DNA of 14,207 nt, from the NCBI GenBank assembly GCA_964597075.1, contig CAZQXC010000060.1, positions 1 to 14,207 on the forward strand, read 5' to 3'. This document shows, in pieces, positions 1 to 6,949 of the stretch; position 1 is the stretch's first letter, and each line of letters opens with the position of its first letter. The notes under the pieces were generated by a model. It was not told the origin of the DNA and did not search any database. It worked only from the letters and a program-made list of their open reading frames with translations. Made by a program: the position numbers and the translations under genes. This stretch comes from UBA2336 sp964597075. Its GTDB lineage: Bacteria > Bacteroidota > Bacteroidia > Cytophagales > Cyclobacteriaceae.

Positions 1-671
1 TTACTCACCTGCAAGCCAGCATTGAAGATGAATTCTTTTCGAAATCAGAACGAAGAACATTGAAGGCCATCCTTGGGGACAAGCCTCTGGATCAACACCA
101 GTTAAACTTTCTGAGAAGTAAAATTTATGATTTGGCCAACGAGCGGGTAACACCCCAGAACTATCAGTTTATTATTGAATGGATCAAAAATGCTAACAGC
201 GCTTTAGTAACATCATCCGTTGGTTCTTCAGAAACATCCGATGTTTACTTCAGCCCCGGGGATGCATGTCGTACCGCTATCATCCAGCAAATCAATACTG
301 CCGTTCGGGAATTGAAGATATGCGTGTTTACCATTAGCGATGATTTAATTACCAATGCACTTATCACCACGCATAAAAAAGGTGTTGCTATTCAAATTAT
401 TACAGATAATGACAAACTTCACGATGTAGGCTCAGACATTGAACAATTAGCCGAAGAAGGAATTGATGTTAAAATAGACGATACGCCTTATCACATGCAC
501 CATAAGTTTATGGTTGCAGACCAGCGTGCCCTACTGACGGGAAGTTATAACTGGACGCGAAGTGCCGCCCGGTATAATCATGAAAATATTTTACTGACTA
601 GGGAAAGTGGTGTAGTAAAATCCTATTTAAAAGAGTTCAGTCAGTTGTGGAAGGTAATGAAGCCGTTATAG
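1..671 (+). CDS. Phospholipase D-like domain protein, 5'-truncated by the window edge
   Basis: The frame is open from base 3 to the TAA at 669-671 (222 codons) and has no ATG before the first conserved part, so the real start probably lies just left of the window; a TTG at 60 is possible but would cut into a well-formed helical N-terminus. The C-terminal half is a single PLD-type catalytic unit: an HxK(x)4D motif is encoded at 498-521 (H-H-K-F-M-V-A-D), followed by the usual G-S-Y-N-W stretch. It is preceded by an alternating beta/alpha part (from about base 245) typical of the PLDc_2 fold. Proteins with one HKD motif normally dimerise to form the active site and act as nucleases or phosphodiesterases; the substrate here cannot be told. 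No signal peptide is visible in the part present. The next gene, 87 bp downstream on the same strand, is unrelated in function. Family assignment is firm; role is unknown. Confidence 0.88.
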   Translation, partial: THLQASIEDEFFSKSERRTLKAILGDKPLDQHQLNFLRSKIYDLANERVTPQNYQFIIEWIKNANSALVTSSVGSSETSDVYFSPGDACRTAIIQQINTAVRELKICVFTISDDLITNALITTHKKGVAIQIITDNDKLHDVGSDIEQLAEEGIDVKIDDTPYHMHHKFMVADQRALLTGSYNWTRSAARYNHENILLTRESGVVKSYLKEFSQLWKVMKPL

Positions 672-758
672 GTGAACATCCAACTATAGTCGTAGTAAAT
701 CATCCTTCTGCCTGATGTAAATCATAGAAAAACATGCAGGTAACCAATATTATTCGGT

Positions 759-2273
759 ATGAATACTTACCGGCATAATATTAATCACGAGTTGATTTTC
801 AGTCAGCTTGAGGCCCTGGCCACTGAAATGAAAGCAGTGGAGGACTTGTTTAAAAACACACTTGAAAATGTTCATATCAGTAACCGGATCAGTGCCGTAA
901 ATCTTATACATTACCTGGTTTTGCGAACAGCTGAGATTCGCCAGGTTCAGGAATATTTGCATCAGGTTGGGCTATCATCTTTAACGAGTTGTGAGAGCCA
1001 CGTACTCTCTCAACTCAGTAATGTGTTACGATGGCTTTCACCTACTTTTATTCAACGGGATGATATTGCCAGTACCTTTGAAATTGCCGGCCGAATTCGT
1101 CAGGAAAAAAGAGAGTTGTTACTGGGGGCAGATCCTTATGCCGGTAGACCGCATATCATGGTCACCCTTTCTGCTGAAGTGGCACACGACCGGATGCACA
1201 TGGAAGAGATTTTGCTAGCAGGTATGACCGTTGCTAGGATTAATTGTGCTCACGATGATCCGGAAACCTGGTTACAAATGATCAGCACCTTAAAGAAATC
1301 CATGGCAAAGACAGGTATGCCATGTAAAATTTATATGGATTTGGCAGGGCCAAAAATTAGAATCCGATCTATTTCTTATCCGGAAGAAACGTTGCAGAAA
1401 GTTAAAGCTCATGAGCATGATGAATTGGTGTTAGTGGGGGAAAAGGCGCATCGAGTGAGTAATGAAAAAAGGGTGGTGCTTGAAATTGAACCGGTAGAAA
1501 TTATTTCTATGATTAAGCCTGGCGAACATGTGTTCATTGATGATGGTAAGTTTGAAGCAAAAGTGATCGAAAACGATGGACGTTGTATTACGATTAAAAT
1601 TGTAAGGATATCAACAAAGAAACCCTTTCTTAGGATTGAAAAAGGAATCAATCTTCCGGATTCAGAATTATCCATTGATTCCCTTACGGCAACAGATTTA
1701 TCGTTTATACCCTTTATTTGTAAGCATGCTGATATGGTTGGGTATTCATTTGTTGCAACGCCCCATGATCTGGATAGGTTAAGGAATGAACTCCGTAAAC
1801 ACTCAATTGAAAATAAGTTACCTGCAATCATTTTGAAAATTGAGCGACTTTCTGCTATTCAAAACCTTCCTGGATTATTGTTAACAGGTATGAAGGATCA
1901 AAGCATGGGTGTAATGATTGCCCGCGGTGATTTAGCTGTTGAAATCGGTTTTGAACGATTAAGCGAAATACAGGAAGAAATTCTGTGGATTTGTGAAGCT
2001 GCGCACGTGCCAGTCATCTGGGCAACGCAGGTGTTAGAATCTTTAAATAAAACTGGTTTTGCAACACGATCGGAAATGACGGATGCAGCGATGGGAGTAA
2101 TGGCCGAATGTGTGATGTTAAATAAAGGCGTGCATATGGTGAAGACCATACAGGTGCTTGATAACATTCTAAAACGTCAGATAGGTCATGTGGATAAGAA
2201 GCGGTACATTATGCGACCCTTGGGTATTGCCAAAAACTTTTTAGATGAAACGCAATTTATGAAAAGAGGCTAG
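759..2273 (+). CDS. Atypical pyruvate kinase (N-terminal helical extension, no C-terminal domain)
   Basis: This 504-aa protein carries a pyruvate kinase TIM barrel with inserted B domain from about residue 130 to 470. Recognisable motifs are ARINCAHD (159-166, normally ARxNFSHG), DLAGPKIR (194-201), IDDGKFEAKV (260-269), the catalytic lysine and Mg-binding glutamate in KIE (360-362), MIARGDLAVEI (386-396) and WATQVLES (421-428). Residues 1-125 are a helical region absent from ordinary pyruvate kinases, with a patch (SAVNLIHYLVLR, about 45-56, and GLSSLTSCESHVL, 71-83) that I recall from a divergent pyruvate kinase subgroup in other bacteria. After VMLNKG (452-457), where canonical enzymes have an SGETAxG loop, the chain soon ends, so the C-terminal allosteric domain is missing. 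The Lys in GPKIR replaces the Glu linked to K+ dependence, suggesting a K+-independent enzyme. Whether it makes pyruvate or does another phosphoryl transfer is not certain. The ATG at 759 has no clear ribosome-binding site. Confidence 0.85.
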   Translation: MNTYRHNINHELIFSQLEALATEMKAVEDLFKNTLENVHISNRISAVNLIHYLVLRTAEIRQVQEYLHQVGLSSLTSCESHVLSQLSNVLRWLSPTFIQRDDIASTFEIAGRIRQEKRELLLGADPYAGRPHIMVTLSAEVAHDRMHMEEILLAGMTVARINCAHDDPETWLQMISTLKKSMAKTGMPCKIYMDLAGPKIRIRSISYPEETLQKVKAHEHDELVLVGEKAHRVSNEKRVVLEIEPVEIISMIKPGEHVFIDDGKFEAKVIENDGRCITIKIVRISTKKPFLRIEKGINLPDSELSIDSLTATDLSFIPFICKHADMVGYSFVATPHDLDRLRNELRKHSIENKLPAIILKIERLSAIQNLPGLLLTGMKDQSMGVMIARGDLAVEIGFERLSEIQEEILWICEAAHVPVIWATQVLESLNKTGFATRSEMTDAAMGVMAECVMLNKGVHMVKTIQVLDNILKRQIGHVDKKRYIMRPLGIAKNFLDETQFMKRG

Positions 2274-2341
2274 TTGAAAATAGTCAATTATGACCTTTAT
2301 TGCGTACTTTAATTACATTGAGGCTTTGTACTTAGTTAATT

Positions 2342-2926
2342 ATGAGATACAGAATATTGTTGGTCGGCTGCTTGTTGATTTGTTTTTATGCGAGTAGTCA
2401 AACTGAATTTATACTTTCCGCAAAGGATAGTGAGATTATTATTCGAGGTACCTCATCACTTCATCCCTGGCAATGTAGGGTGGAGCAGATTTCCGGACAA
2501 ATGAAAGGCGAGCTGTTGAATGGTAGTTTGAAAACTATTAATTCACTCGTATTCAATGCACCTGTTTCATTTATTAGGAGCATCAAGGAAAATGGAGATT
2601 ACTATGATAAGAACATGGATAAGAATATTTATAAGGCCCTTGATGCCACCAGACACAACAACATCACTTTGGCCTTTTCCAGGTTTATTTCTACCAAACC
2701 ATCTGGGGTAGAAGTATCCGGAATTCTTCGCATTGCCGGCTCAAGTAAGGAAATAAACTTAATAGCTAAGGCAACCCCCATGGCTAATGGTATAATCTTT
2801 GAAGGTAAAATACCGATTAAAATGAAGGATTATAATGTTGAACCACCTACTGCACTCTTTGGTACCATTAAAACAGGCAATGAGGTTACCGTTGAGTACA
2901 AAATGGTTTTTTTGGCCAGTAAATAA
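2342..2926 (+). CDS. YceI-like family exported protein (first of two)
   Basis: This 194-aa protein begins with a clear signal peptide: positive N-terminus MRYR, a hydrophobic core LLVGCLLICF, and likely cleavage near residues 18-20 (ASSQ). The Cys in the core sits too early to be a lipobox. The mature part matches the YceI-like lipocalin fold: GTSSLHPW (residues 36-43) is the typical early motif (GTSxLHDW in many members), followed by a long antiparallel beta pattern and a final strand VTVEYKMVFLA. YceI proteins bind isoprenoid or other amphiphilic molecules in the periplasm; the ligand here is unknown. A second YceI-like gene follows 41 bp downstream on the same strand, so the two are probably co-transcribed. 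No convincing promoter was found in the 68 bp after the pyruvate kinase gene. Confidence 0.85.
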   Translation: MRYRILLVGCLLICFYASSQTEFILSAKDSEIIIRGTSSLHPWQCRVEQISGQMKGELLNGSLKTINSLVFNAPVSFIRSIKENGDYYDKNMDKNIYKALDATRHNNITLAFSRFISTKPSGVEVSGILRIAGSSKEINLIAKATPMANGIIFEGKIPIKMKDYNVEPPTALFGTIKTGNEVTVEYKMVFLASK

Positions 2927-2967
2927 TCCGCACATTATCCATATTTTCAAGGCAGGTAACTTTCTAC

Positions 2968-3561
2968 ATGCTGAAATTTAGCACGGCTACTGTTATTTTC
3001 ATCATACTTCTCGCGAGTGCTATTACCGCTTCGGGGCAGGAGTATCGAATCTTTATTCATCCGTCCAGTAATGTAACGGTGTACGGTTCTACCAATGTAA
3101 ATAGTTTCAAATTCGCATACATGGAGGAGATTTCCATAGACCGTCCAGTTCGGGTTAATCGTCAGGAGGGTACCCTGAAGCTTTCGGGAGGAATGATCAA
3201 CTTAAAGGTTCGGGCCTTTGATTCGGGAAATGGCATCATGAATAAGGATTTCAGAAAAATGCTGCTGGAGGAAGAAAATCCATTCATCCAGGTTGAACTT
3301 AAAGCGCTTAGACCGGCCTGGCAACCGGACGGAAGCTGGCAAAAAGGAAAGGCTGAAATCACTGTAAATATAAACGCAATCGTAAAAACCTATACCGTTA
3401 GCTGCAATGTTGAAAATCCCGGGAGTTTGTTAATCTTCGGAAAGCAAAAAATTCTTTTAACTGATTTTGGATTGACACCTCCTGTACGGATGATGGGTAT
3501 GGTGAAAGTAAGTGAATGGGTGGATCTTGATTTTGCGCTTCGATTTGCTACGGATCGATAA
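2968..3561 (+). CDS. YceI-like family exported protein (second of two)
   Basis: This 197-aa protein has a signal peptide (MLKFSTATVIFIILLASAITASGQ, likely cut after ASG or ASGQ at about residue 23). The mature chain starts with a YceI-type strand pattern: YGSTNVNSFKF (residues 38-48) corresponds to the GTSxLHDW region of its neighbour but is of the NVNSF type. Further beta strands follow, with a helix around NKDFRKMLLEEENP that is typical of the family's M-x-LxxxxxP segment. It is clearly diverged from the upstream YceI protein, so this is an old duplication or two recruited members rather than a recent tandem copy. It probably acts in the periplasm as a small-molecule binding protein. A weak palindrome (AAACAG-G-CTGTTT, 3583-3595) lies just after the stop codon but lacks a strong T-run. 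Confidence 0.83.
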   Translation: MLKFSTATVIFIILLASAITASGQEYRIFIHPSSNVTVYGSTNVNSFKFAYMEEISIDRPVRVNRQEGTLKLSGGMINLKVRAFDSGNGIMNKDFRKMLLEEENPFIQVELKALRPAWQPDGSWQKGKAEITVNINAIVKTYTVSCNVENPGSLLIFGKQKILLTDFGLTPPVRMMGMVKVSEWVDLDFALRFATDR

Positions 3562-3604
3562 TGGTGACCTGTACAAACATACAAACAGGCTGTTTTCAAC
3601 TAAA

Positions 3605-3636
3605 TTAGGTTATCAGCAGTGGCTTGTGTACTTTTG
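3605..3636 (+). promoter_or_regulatory. Candidate Bacteroidota-type promoter for the helicase/Csp operon
   Basis: TACTTTTG at 3629-3636 matches the Bacteroidota -7 consensus TAnnTTTG exactly. TTAG at 3605-3608, about 20 nt upstream, is a partial match to the -33 TTTG element. If used, transcription would start near 3643 and leave a leader of about 145 nt before the ATG at 3789. A leader of that length would fit a cold-shock operon regulated by mRNA structure. The leader contains only a short ATTCC-atccg-GGAAT stem (3719-3733). The assignment rests on consensus alone. Confidence 0.45.
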
Positions 3637-3788
3637 TGGACATTTTTAGCAGAAGCATTCTGTTTAGTGAAGTAATCCCTGCATTCTTTCTATCCCATCT
3701 TTTTAGCTGAAAATACCGATTCCATCCGGGAATGCTATGATTTGTAAGTTCAAATCAAGGCGGTGGACAGCTAACAGTAAATTAAAAT

Positions 3789-5003
3789 ATGAATTCAACA
3801 CAAAAGAGAAGACCAAGAAATTATAATTCATTTTCACCTTCCAACCGATCACAATCCAATCAGCGCCCCAGTCGCGCGAAAGCTTCAAACGCAAGCACTA
3901 TTAACCCTGAATTATTTGTAAAAAGGGCGATCTTACCAGAAGATAACACCTATATCCCTTCGCGGAAGATTAGTGAACTTCCCGTTCAGGAAAGCATCAA
4001 AATAAACCTGCTTTCAAAGGGTTATACTAATCCAACGGAAATTCAGGATAAAACACTTGAGGCTATATTGGATGGAAAAGATGTATTGGGCATAGCACAA
4101 ACCGGTACGGGTAAAACGGGTGCATTTCTTATTCCATTAGTACACCGGCTTTTAACAGCAAAGGAGCATTTTAGAATTTTAATTGTTGTACCAACGCGGG
4201 AATTAGCCGTGCAGGTGGAACAAGAGTTTAAAAGCATTTCGAAGGGGATGCGTTTAGACAGCGCTTGCTTTATTGGCGGAACAAACCTTCAGCGTGACCT
4301 GTCACTGCTGAAAAGATCAACCCCGCACATTGTAATTGGAACTCCGGGGCGTTTACTGGATTTGGAGCGTCAGCGTGTGTTAAAGATAAATCAGTTTTCA
4401 ACCTTGGTATTAGACGAATTCGATAGACTATTGGATATGGGATTCTATAAGGATATCCAACACATTGTTGATACGATGACCAATCGAAACCACACCGTTC
4501 TATTTTCTGCAACAGAAGAAAAGAGTCAGCGCAACTTAATTTCGGGATTATTAACTAATCCGGTCGAAGTACGCGTGAGCAAAGGAAATGTAACCGGAGA
4601 CCACATCGATCAGGAAATCGTTAAAGTGGCTGAAGGTGAGAATAAGATTACGGTACTGATGAACATGATTAGGCAAACAGCCTTTCAAAAAGTTATGGTG
4701 TTTGCTGAAACTAAACGTGGCGTTAATTCCTTATATAAGAAATTACACCAGGCGGGTGTTCGTGTAGATCAGATTCATGGTAATAAGTCACAGAACTATA
4801 GATTAAAAGCGCTGAATGATTTTAAATCGGGCAGGATACAGGTTTTAATTGCTACTGATGTAGCAGCCCGTGGGTTGGATATTACGGAGGTAACACATGT
4901 TATCAATTATCAGCAACCTAAAAATTTTGATAGTTATATCCACCGCATTGGTCGGACAGGAAGAGCCGGTAAAGGCGGTAAAGCGTATACATTTATTAAC
5001 TAA
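3789..5003 (+). CDS. DEAD-box ATP-dependent RNA helicase
   Basis: This 404-aa protein has all helicase motifs in order: Q motif (PTEIQ, 82-86), Walker A AQTGTGKT (103-110), PTRELA (135-140), TPGR (185-188), motif II (209-212), SAT (240-242), ATDVAARGLD (355-364) and HRIGRTGR (385-392). Motif II reads DEFD instead of DEAD; the Asp-Glu pair needed for Mg-ATP is kept. Residues 1-35 are a basic, Ser/Asn-rich, probably disordered tail. The protein stops about 12 residues after motif VI, so it lacks the basic C-terminal tail that RhlE-like helicases often carry. It unwinds RNA duplexes using ATP, most likely in ribosome assembly or mRNA handling at low temperature, given that it is followed by a small basic protein (11-nt gap) and a cold-shock protein. 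It is RhlE-like, but the subfamily cannot be fixed by eye. Confidence 0.93.
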   Translation: MNSTQKRRPRNYNSFSPSNRSQSNQRPSRAKASNASTINPELFVKRAILPEDNTYIPSRKISELPVQESIKINLLSKGYTNPTEIQDKTLEAILDGKDVLGIAQTGTGKTGAFLIPLVHRLLTAKEHFRILIVVPTRELAVQVEQEFKSISKGMRLDSACFIGGTNLQRDLSLLKRSTPHIVIGTPGRLLDLERQRVLKINQFSTLVLDEFDRLLDMGFYKDIQHIVDTMTNRNHTVLFSATEEKSQRNLISGLLTNPVEVRVSKGNVTGDHIDQEIVKVAEGENKITVLMNMIRQTAFQKVMVFAETKRGVNSLYKKLHQAGVRVDQIHGNKSQNYRLKALNDFKSGRIQVLIATDVAARGLDITEVTHVINYQQPKNFDSYIHRIGRTGRAGKGGKAYTFIN

Positions 5004-5014
5004 AGACAAAGCGC

Positions 5015-5230
5015 ATGGCCAAATCGAACAACGCCTTTATTAAAAAGCAAAAAACTGAAGTTAAACGTAAGAAGAAGCTTGAAAAAATCAGTAAGAAAAT
5101 AGAACGTCAACGCAACTCAACAGGAGGGGATCTTGAAAACATGATGGCCTATGTTGATGAGTTTGGTAACCTGACGACTACACCACCCGAAAAGAAAACA
5201 GAAGTAAAAACAAATAATAAAAACAATTAA
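5015..5230 (+). CDS. Small lysine-rich protein of the cold-shock operon, function unknown
   Basis: This is a 71-aa, very basic protein. Residues 1-33 are rich in Lys/Arg (KKQK, KRKKKLEK, KKIERQR) and likely form a charged helix. A conserved-looking acidic/hydrophobic patch (LENMMAYVDEFGNL, 40-53) and a Pro/Lys/Asn-rich tail follow. It has no signal peptide or membrane segment. It sits 11 nt after the helicase stop and 11 nt before the cold-shock gene, on the same strand, so the three are almost certainly one transcript. Position and charge suggest an RNA- or ribosome-associated partner of the helicase or Csp, but that is inference. Proteins of similar design occur next to cold-shock genes in related bacteria as far as I recall. 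The sequence has enough structure (YVDEFGN) and close operon spacing for me to accept it as a real gene. Confidence 0.8.
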   Translation: MAKSNNAFIKKQKTEVKRKKKLEKISKKIERQRNSTGGDLENMMAYVDEFGNLTTTPPEKKTEVKTNNKNN

Positions 5231-5241
5231 TAATTAAAGTT

Positions 5242-5436
5242 ATGCAAGAAGGAACAGTAAAATTTTTCAACAGCACAAAAGGATTCGGATTTATTAAACC
5301 ATCGGATTCAAGTGAGGACATTTTTGTACACGAAAGTGGTCTTACTGATGAAATTCGCGAGAACGATAAAGTAAAATTCAATGTAGAAAGAGGCCGTAAA
5401 GGCATGAATGCGGTAAACGTTGAAGTGATCAACTAA
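5242..5436 (+). CDS. Cold-shock protein, CspA family
   Basis: This 64-aa single cold-shock domain has both RNA-binding motifs: RNP1 KGFGFIK (residues 13-19) and RNP2 DIFVHES (26-32), with the usual start (GTVKFFN, 4-10) and an ending strand rich in Val/Asn. Length and motif spacing are normal for a bacterial Csp. Such proteins bind single-stranded RNA or DNA and act as RNA chaperones that melt secondary structure, which fits co-transcription with a DEAD-box helicase. It is the last gene of the operon and is followed 16 bp later by a strong terminator. The leader and gaps show no separate promoter, but one inside the 3' end of the preceding gene cannot be excluded. Confidence 0.95.
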   Translation: MQEGTVKFFNSTKGFGFIKPSDSSEDIFVHESGLTDEIRENDKVKFNVERGRKGMNAVNVEVIN

Positions 5437-5452
5437 GCGCATTCTAATCAAT

Positions 5453-5485
5453 AAAAAAAGCTATCCTTATAGGATAGCTTTTTTT
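5453..5485. terminator. Perfect bidirectional intrinsic terminator
   Basis: AAAAAAAGCTATCC (5453-5466), loop TTATA (5467-5471) and GGATAGCTTTTTTT (5472-5485) form a perfect 14-bp inverted repeat with seven A on the left and seven T on the right. It therefore works as a hairpin plus U-run on both strands. It closes the helicase-Csp operon (+) and the convergent gene ending at 5505 (-). Confidence 0.93.
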
Positions 5486-5504
5486 ATGTATTTGGCAAGA
5501 AAAA

Positions 5505-5855
5505 TTACTCACTTTCGGCTTCCGTCAGCACCTCCTTACGGGTTACATGAAAAACGAATTGTTTGTCCATACTTAACTCGTAGGAAGCCTCATTAAGCAG
5601 TTCAGAAGCTCGCTTGGATTGTTGAAGCATGGTAAGTAAATCCTGGGCAGCAGCTGAGTTTTTAATGTTATTCAGGGCTTTTCCTTTAGCTACTTCCAGG
5701 GTAAAGGAGTACCCGGATTTAATCTTTTCGCCAGCGGCCTTAAACTCATGTACGAAAAGCTTGTAGTGCTGAGGTTCATCCGCAGCGGCTGTCATTAAGC
5801 TCAGAATGACCGGGCGGTATTTGTTCCAAAGTGCAGTATAAATGTTTGGTCCCAC
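5505..5855 (-). CDS. Conserved-looking 116-aa protein of unknown function
   Basis: I do not recognise a named family. The protein starts with a GTG at 5855; there is no in-frame ATG between the upstream stop and residue 21, and the stretch IYTALWNKYRPVILSLM before that Met looks structural, so GTG is preferred. It has no signal peptide or transmembrane segment. It appears mixed alpha/beta: an N-terminal helix, a strand (YSFTLEVAKGK, about 49-59), helices with LLTMLQQSKRASELL (73-87) and a final strand FVFHVTRKE (100-108), then an acidic tail. It is probably a small cytoplasmic protein. It is convergent with the Csp operon across the shared terminator and divergent from rpoD, and so is transcribed alone. 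Codon use looks like that of its neighbours, with no sign of transfer. Confidence 0.72.
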   Translation of the reverse strand: MGPNIYTALWNKYRPVILSLMTAAADEPQHYKLFVHEFKAAGEKIKSGYSFTLEVAKGKALNNIKNSAAAQDLLTMLQQSKRASELLNEASYELSMDKQFVFHVTRKEVLTEAESE

Positions 5856-5969
5856 AAGTATTACAGTTGGTTTATAAGGTGTTGAAAATTAAAAGCCTAA
5901 AGGTAGCCATTTTTAGCGCTACTTCCATTCATTTCTGCTCATCAACTCATCACTTTTGGGGATAGAAAT

Positions 5970-5986
5970 ACCTGCCAGGTGACCTG
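5970..5986. promoter_or_regulatory. ACCTG inverted/direct repeat cluster upstream of rpoD
   Basis: Three copies of one 5-mer in alternating orientation are packed in 17 bp: ACCTG (5970-5974), CAGGT (5976-5980) and ACCTG (5982-5986), each separated by a single base. The cluster lies about 60-75 bp upstream of the candidate rpoD -7 element and 115 bp upstream of the divergent 116-aa gene. This layout fits a protein-binding site but nothing identifies a regulator; it could be chance. Confidence 0.25.
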
Positions 5987-6022
5987 TAGGGGAAAGAGTT
6001 ACCCTTTTTCATCATCTTTATC

Positions 6023-6053
6023 TTTAAAAAGTGCGGTTTTTGAACTATTTTTG
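6023..6053 (+). promoter_or_regulatory. Candidate rpoD promoter (-33/-7, Bacteroidota type)
   Basis: TATTTTTG at 6046-6053 is an exact TAnnTTTG -7 element. TTTA at 6023-6026, exactly 19 nt upstream, is one base off the -33 TTTG. Transcription would start near 6060, giving a leader of about 15 nt to the ATG at 6075. The element falls inside the longer open frame that begins at 5979, which argues against that earlier start. Confidence 0.6.
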
Positions 6054-6074
6054 CACGAAATCGTTCATTCCTTC

Positions 6075-6938
6075 ATGAGACAGTTAAAAATTAGCAAACA
6101 GATTACTAATCGGGAAAGTCAATCACTCGATAAGTACTTACAGGAAATCGGAAAAGTTGACCTCATTACAGCAGACCAGGAAGTAGAACTTGCCAAACGG
6201 ATTAAGGCAGGTGACCAGATTGCTTTGGAGAAACTGACCAAGGCGAATTTACGCTTTGTGGTTTCTGTAGCCAAACAATATCAGAATAACGGTCTTACGT
6301 TAGGTGATTTAATAAACGAAGGCAATGTTGGCCTTATAAAAGCAGCCACGCGTTTCGATGAAACCCGTGGTTTTAAATTCATCTCCTATGCCGTTTGGTG
6401 GATCAGACAATCCATCATGCAGGCATTGGCCGAACAATCAAGAATTGTACGCTTGCCCTTAAACCGGGTAGGTTCGTTAAACAAAATATCCAGAACCTTT
6501 TCTGAACTGGAACAGAAATTTCAGCGTGAACCTTCTGCTGAAGAACTAGCCGATGTATTGGAAATAACTACGCAGGAAGTCCGTGATAACCTGGGTATAT
6601 CGGGCCGCCACGTTTCGGTAGATGCTCCCTTTGCCCAAGGTGAAGAAAGCAACCTGCTGGATGTGTTGGAGAATAACAGCGAAGAAACACCTGACTCTGG
6701 TTTGATGGAAGACTCACTCCGCAAGGAAGTACAACGTGCACTGGCAACCCTTACTCAGCGAGAATCGGACGTTATAGCTTACTATTTTGGCTTGAATGGC
6801 GAACAGGCCATGACGCTCGAAGAAATAGGCGAGAAGTTCAACCTGACCCGCGAACGTGTACGTCAAATTAAAGAAAAGGCTACCCGCAGGTTAAGACATA
6901 GCTCACGCAGCAGAAGCCTGAAGGCTTATTTGGGTTAA
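6075..6938 (+). CDS. rpoD: Primary RNA polymerase sigma factor (sigma-70/SigA)
   Basis: With the ATG at 6075 the protein is 287 aa, the usual size for the short primary sigma factor of Bacteroidota, beginning MRQLKISKQITNRESQSLD. Region 1.2 (about 16-45, LDKYLQEIGKVDLIT), regions 2.1-2.4 (50-118, including GFKFISYAVWWIRQSIMQAL, the -10 recognition/melting helix), region 3 (about 120-195) and region 4.2 (247-275, LEEIGEKFNLTRERVRQI helix-turn-helix) are all present. The long acidic region 1.1 of E. coli RpoD is absent. It directs RNA polymerase to housekeeping promoters, which in this phylum use -33/-7 elements. The frame is open back to 5979, but those 32 codons cover the promoter and look non-coding. 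The gene converges on the CHAT-protein gene with an 11-bp gap and no clear terminator between them. Confidence 0.96.
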   Translation: MRQLKISKQITNRESQSLDKYLQEIGKVDLITADQEVELAKRIKAGDQIALEKLTKANLRFVVSVAKQYQNNGLTLGDLINEGNVGLIKAATRFDETRGFKFISYAVWWIRQSIMQALAEQSRIVRLPLNRVGSLNKISRTFSELEQKFQREPSAEELADVLEITTQEVRDNLGISGRHVSVDAPFAQGEESNLLDVLENNSEETPDSGLMEDSLRKEVQRALATLTQRESDVIAYYFGLNGEQAMTLEEIGEKFNLTRERVRQIKEKATRRLRHSSRSRSLKAYLG

Positions 6939-6949
6939 TAAATTCATTT

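Noticed and set aside
1409..1831. 140-codon open frame on the minus strand inside the pyruvate kinase gene
   Set aside because: It lies wholly antisense to a clearly conserved enzyme, has low-complexity Ser/Ile-rich content and no motif; the same holds for other antisense frames such as 1898-2167 and 4270-4512.
3583..3595. AAACAG-G-CTGTTT palindrome after the second YceI gene as a terminator
   Set aside because: The stem is short and AT-rich and is followed by only a short T-run; too weak to call.
5979..6074. N-terminal extension of RpoD by 32 residues
   Set aside because: The stretch contains the candidate -33/-7 promoter and is unlike sigma factor N-termini; MRQLKIS at 6075 is the standard beginning in this phylum.
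6914..6927. AAGCCT-GA-AGGCTT hairpin at the end of rpoD
   Set aside because: It lies within the coding sequence and is not followed by a T-tract, so it is not a convincing terminator.
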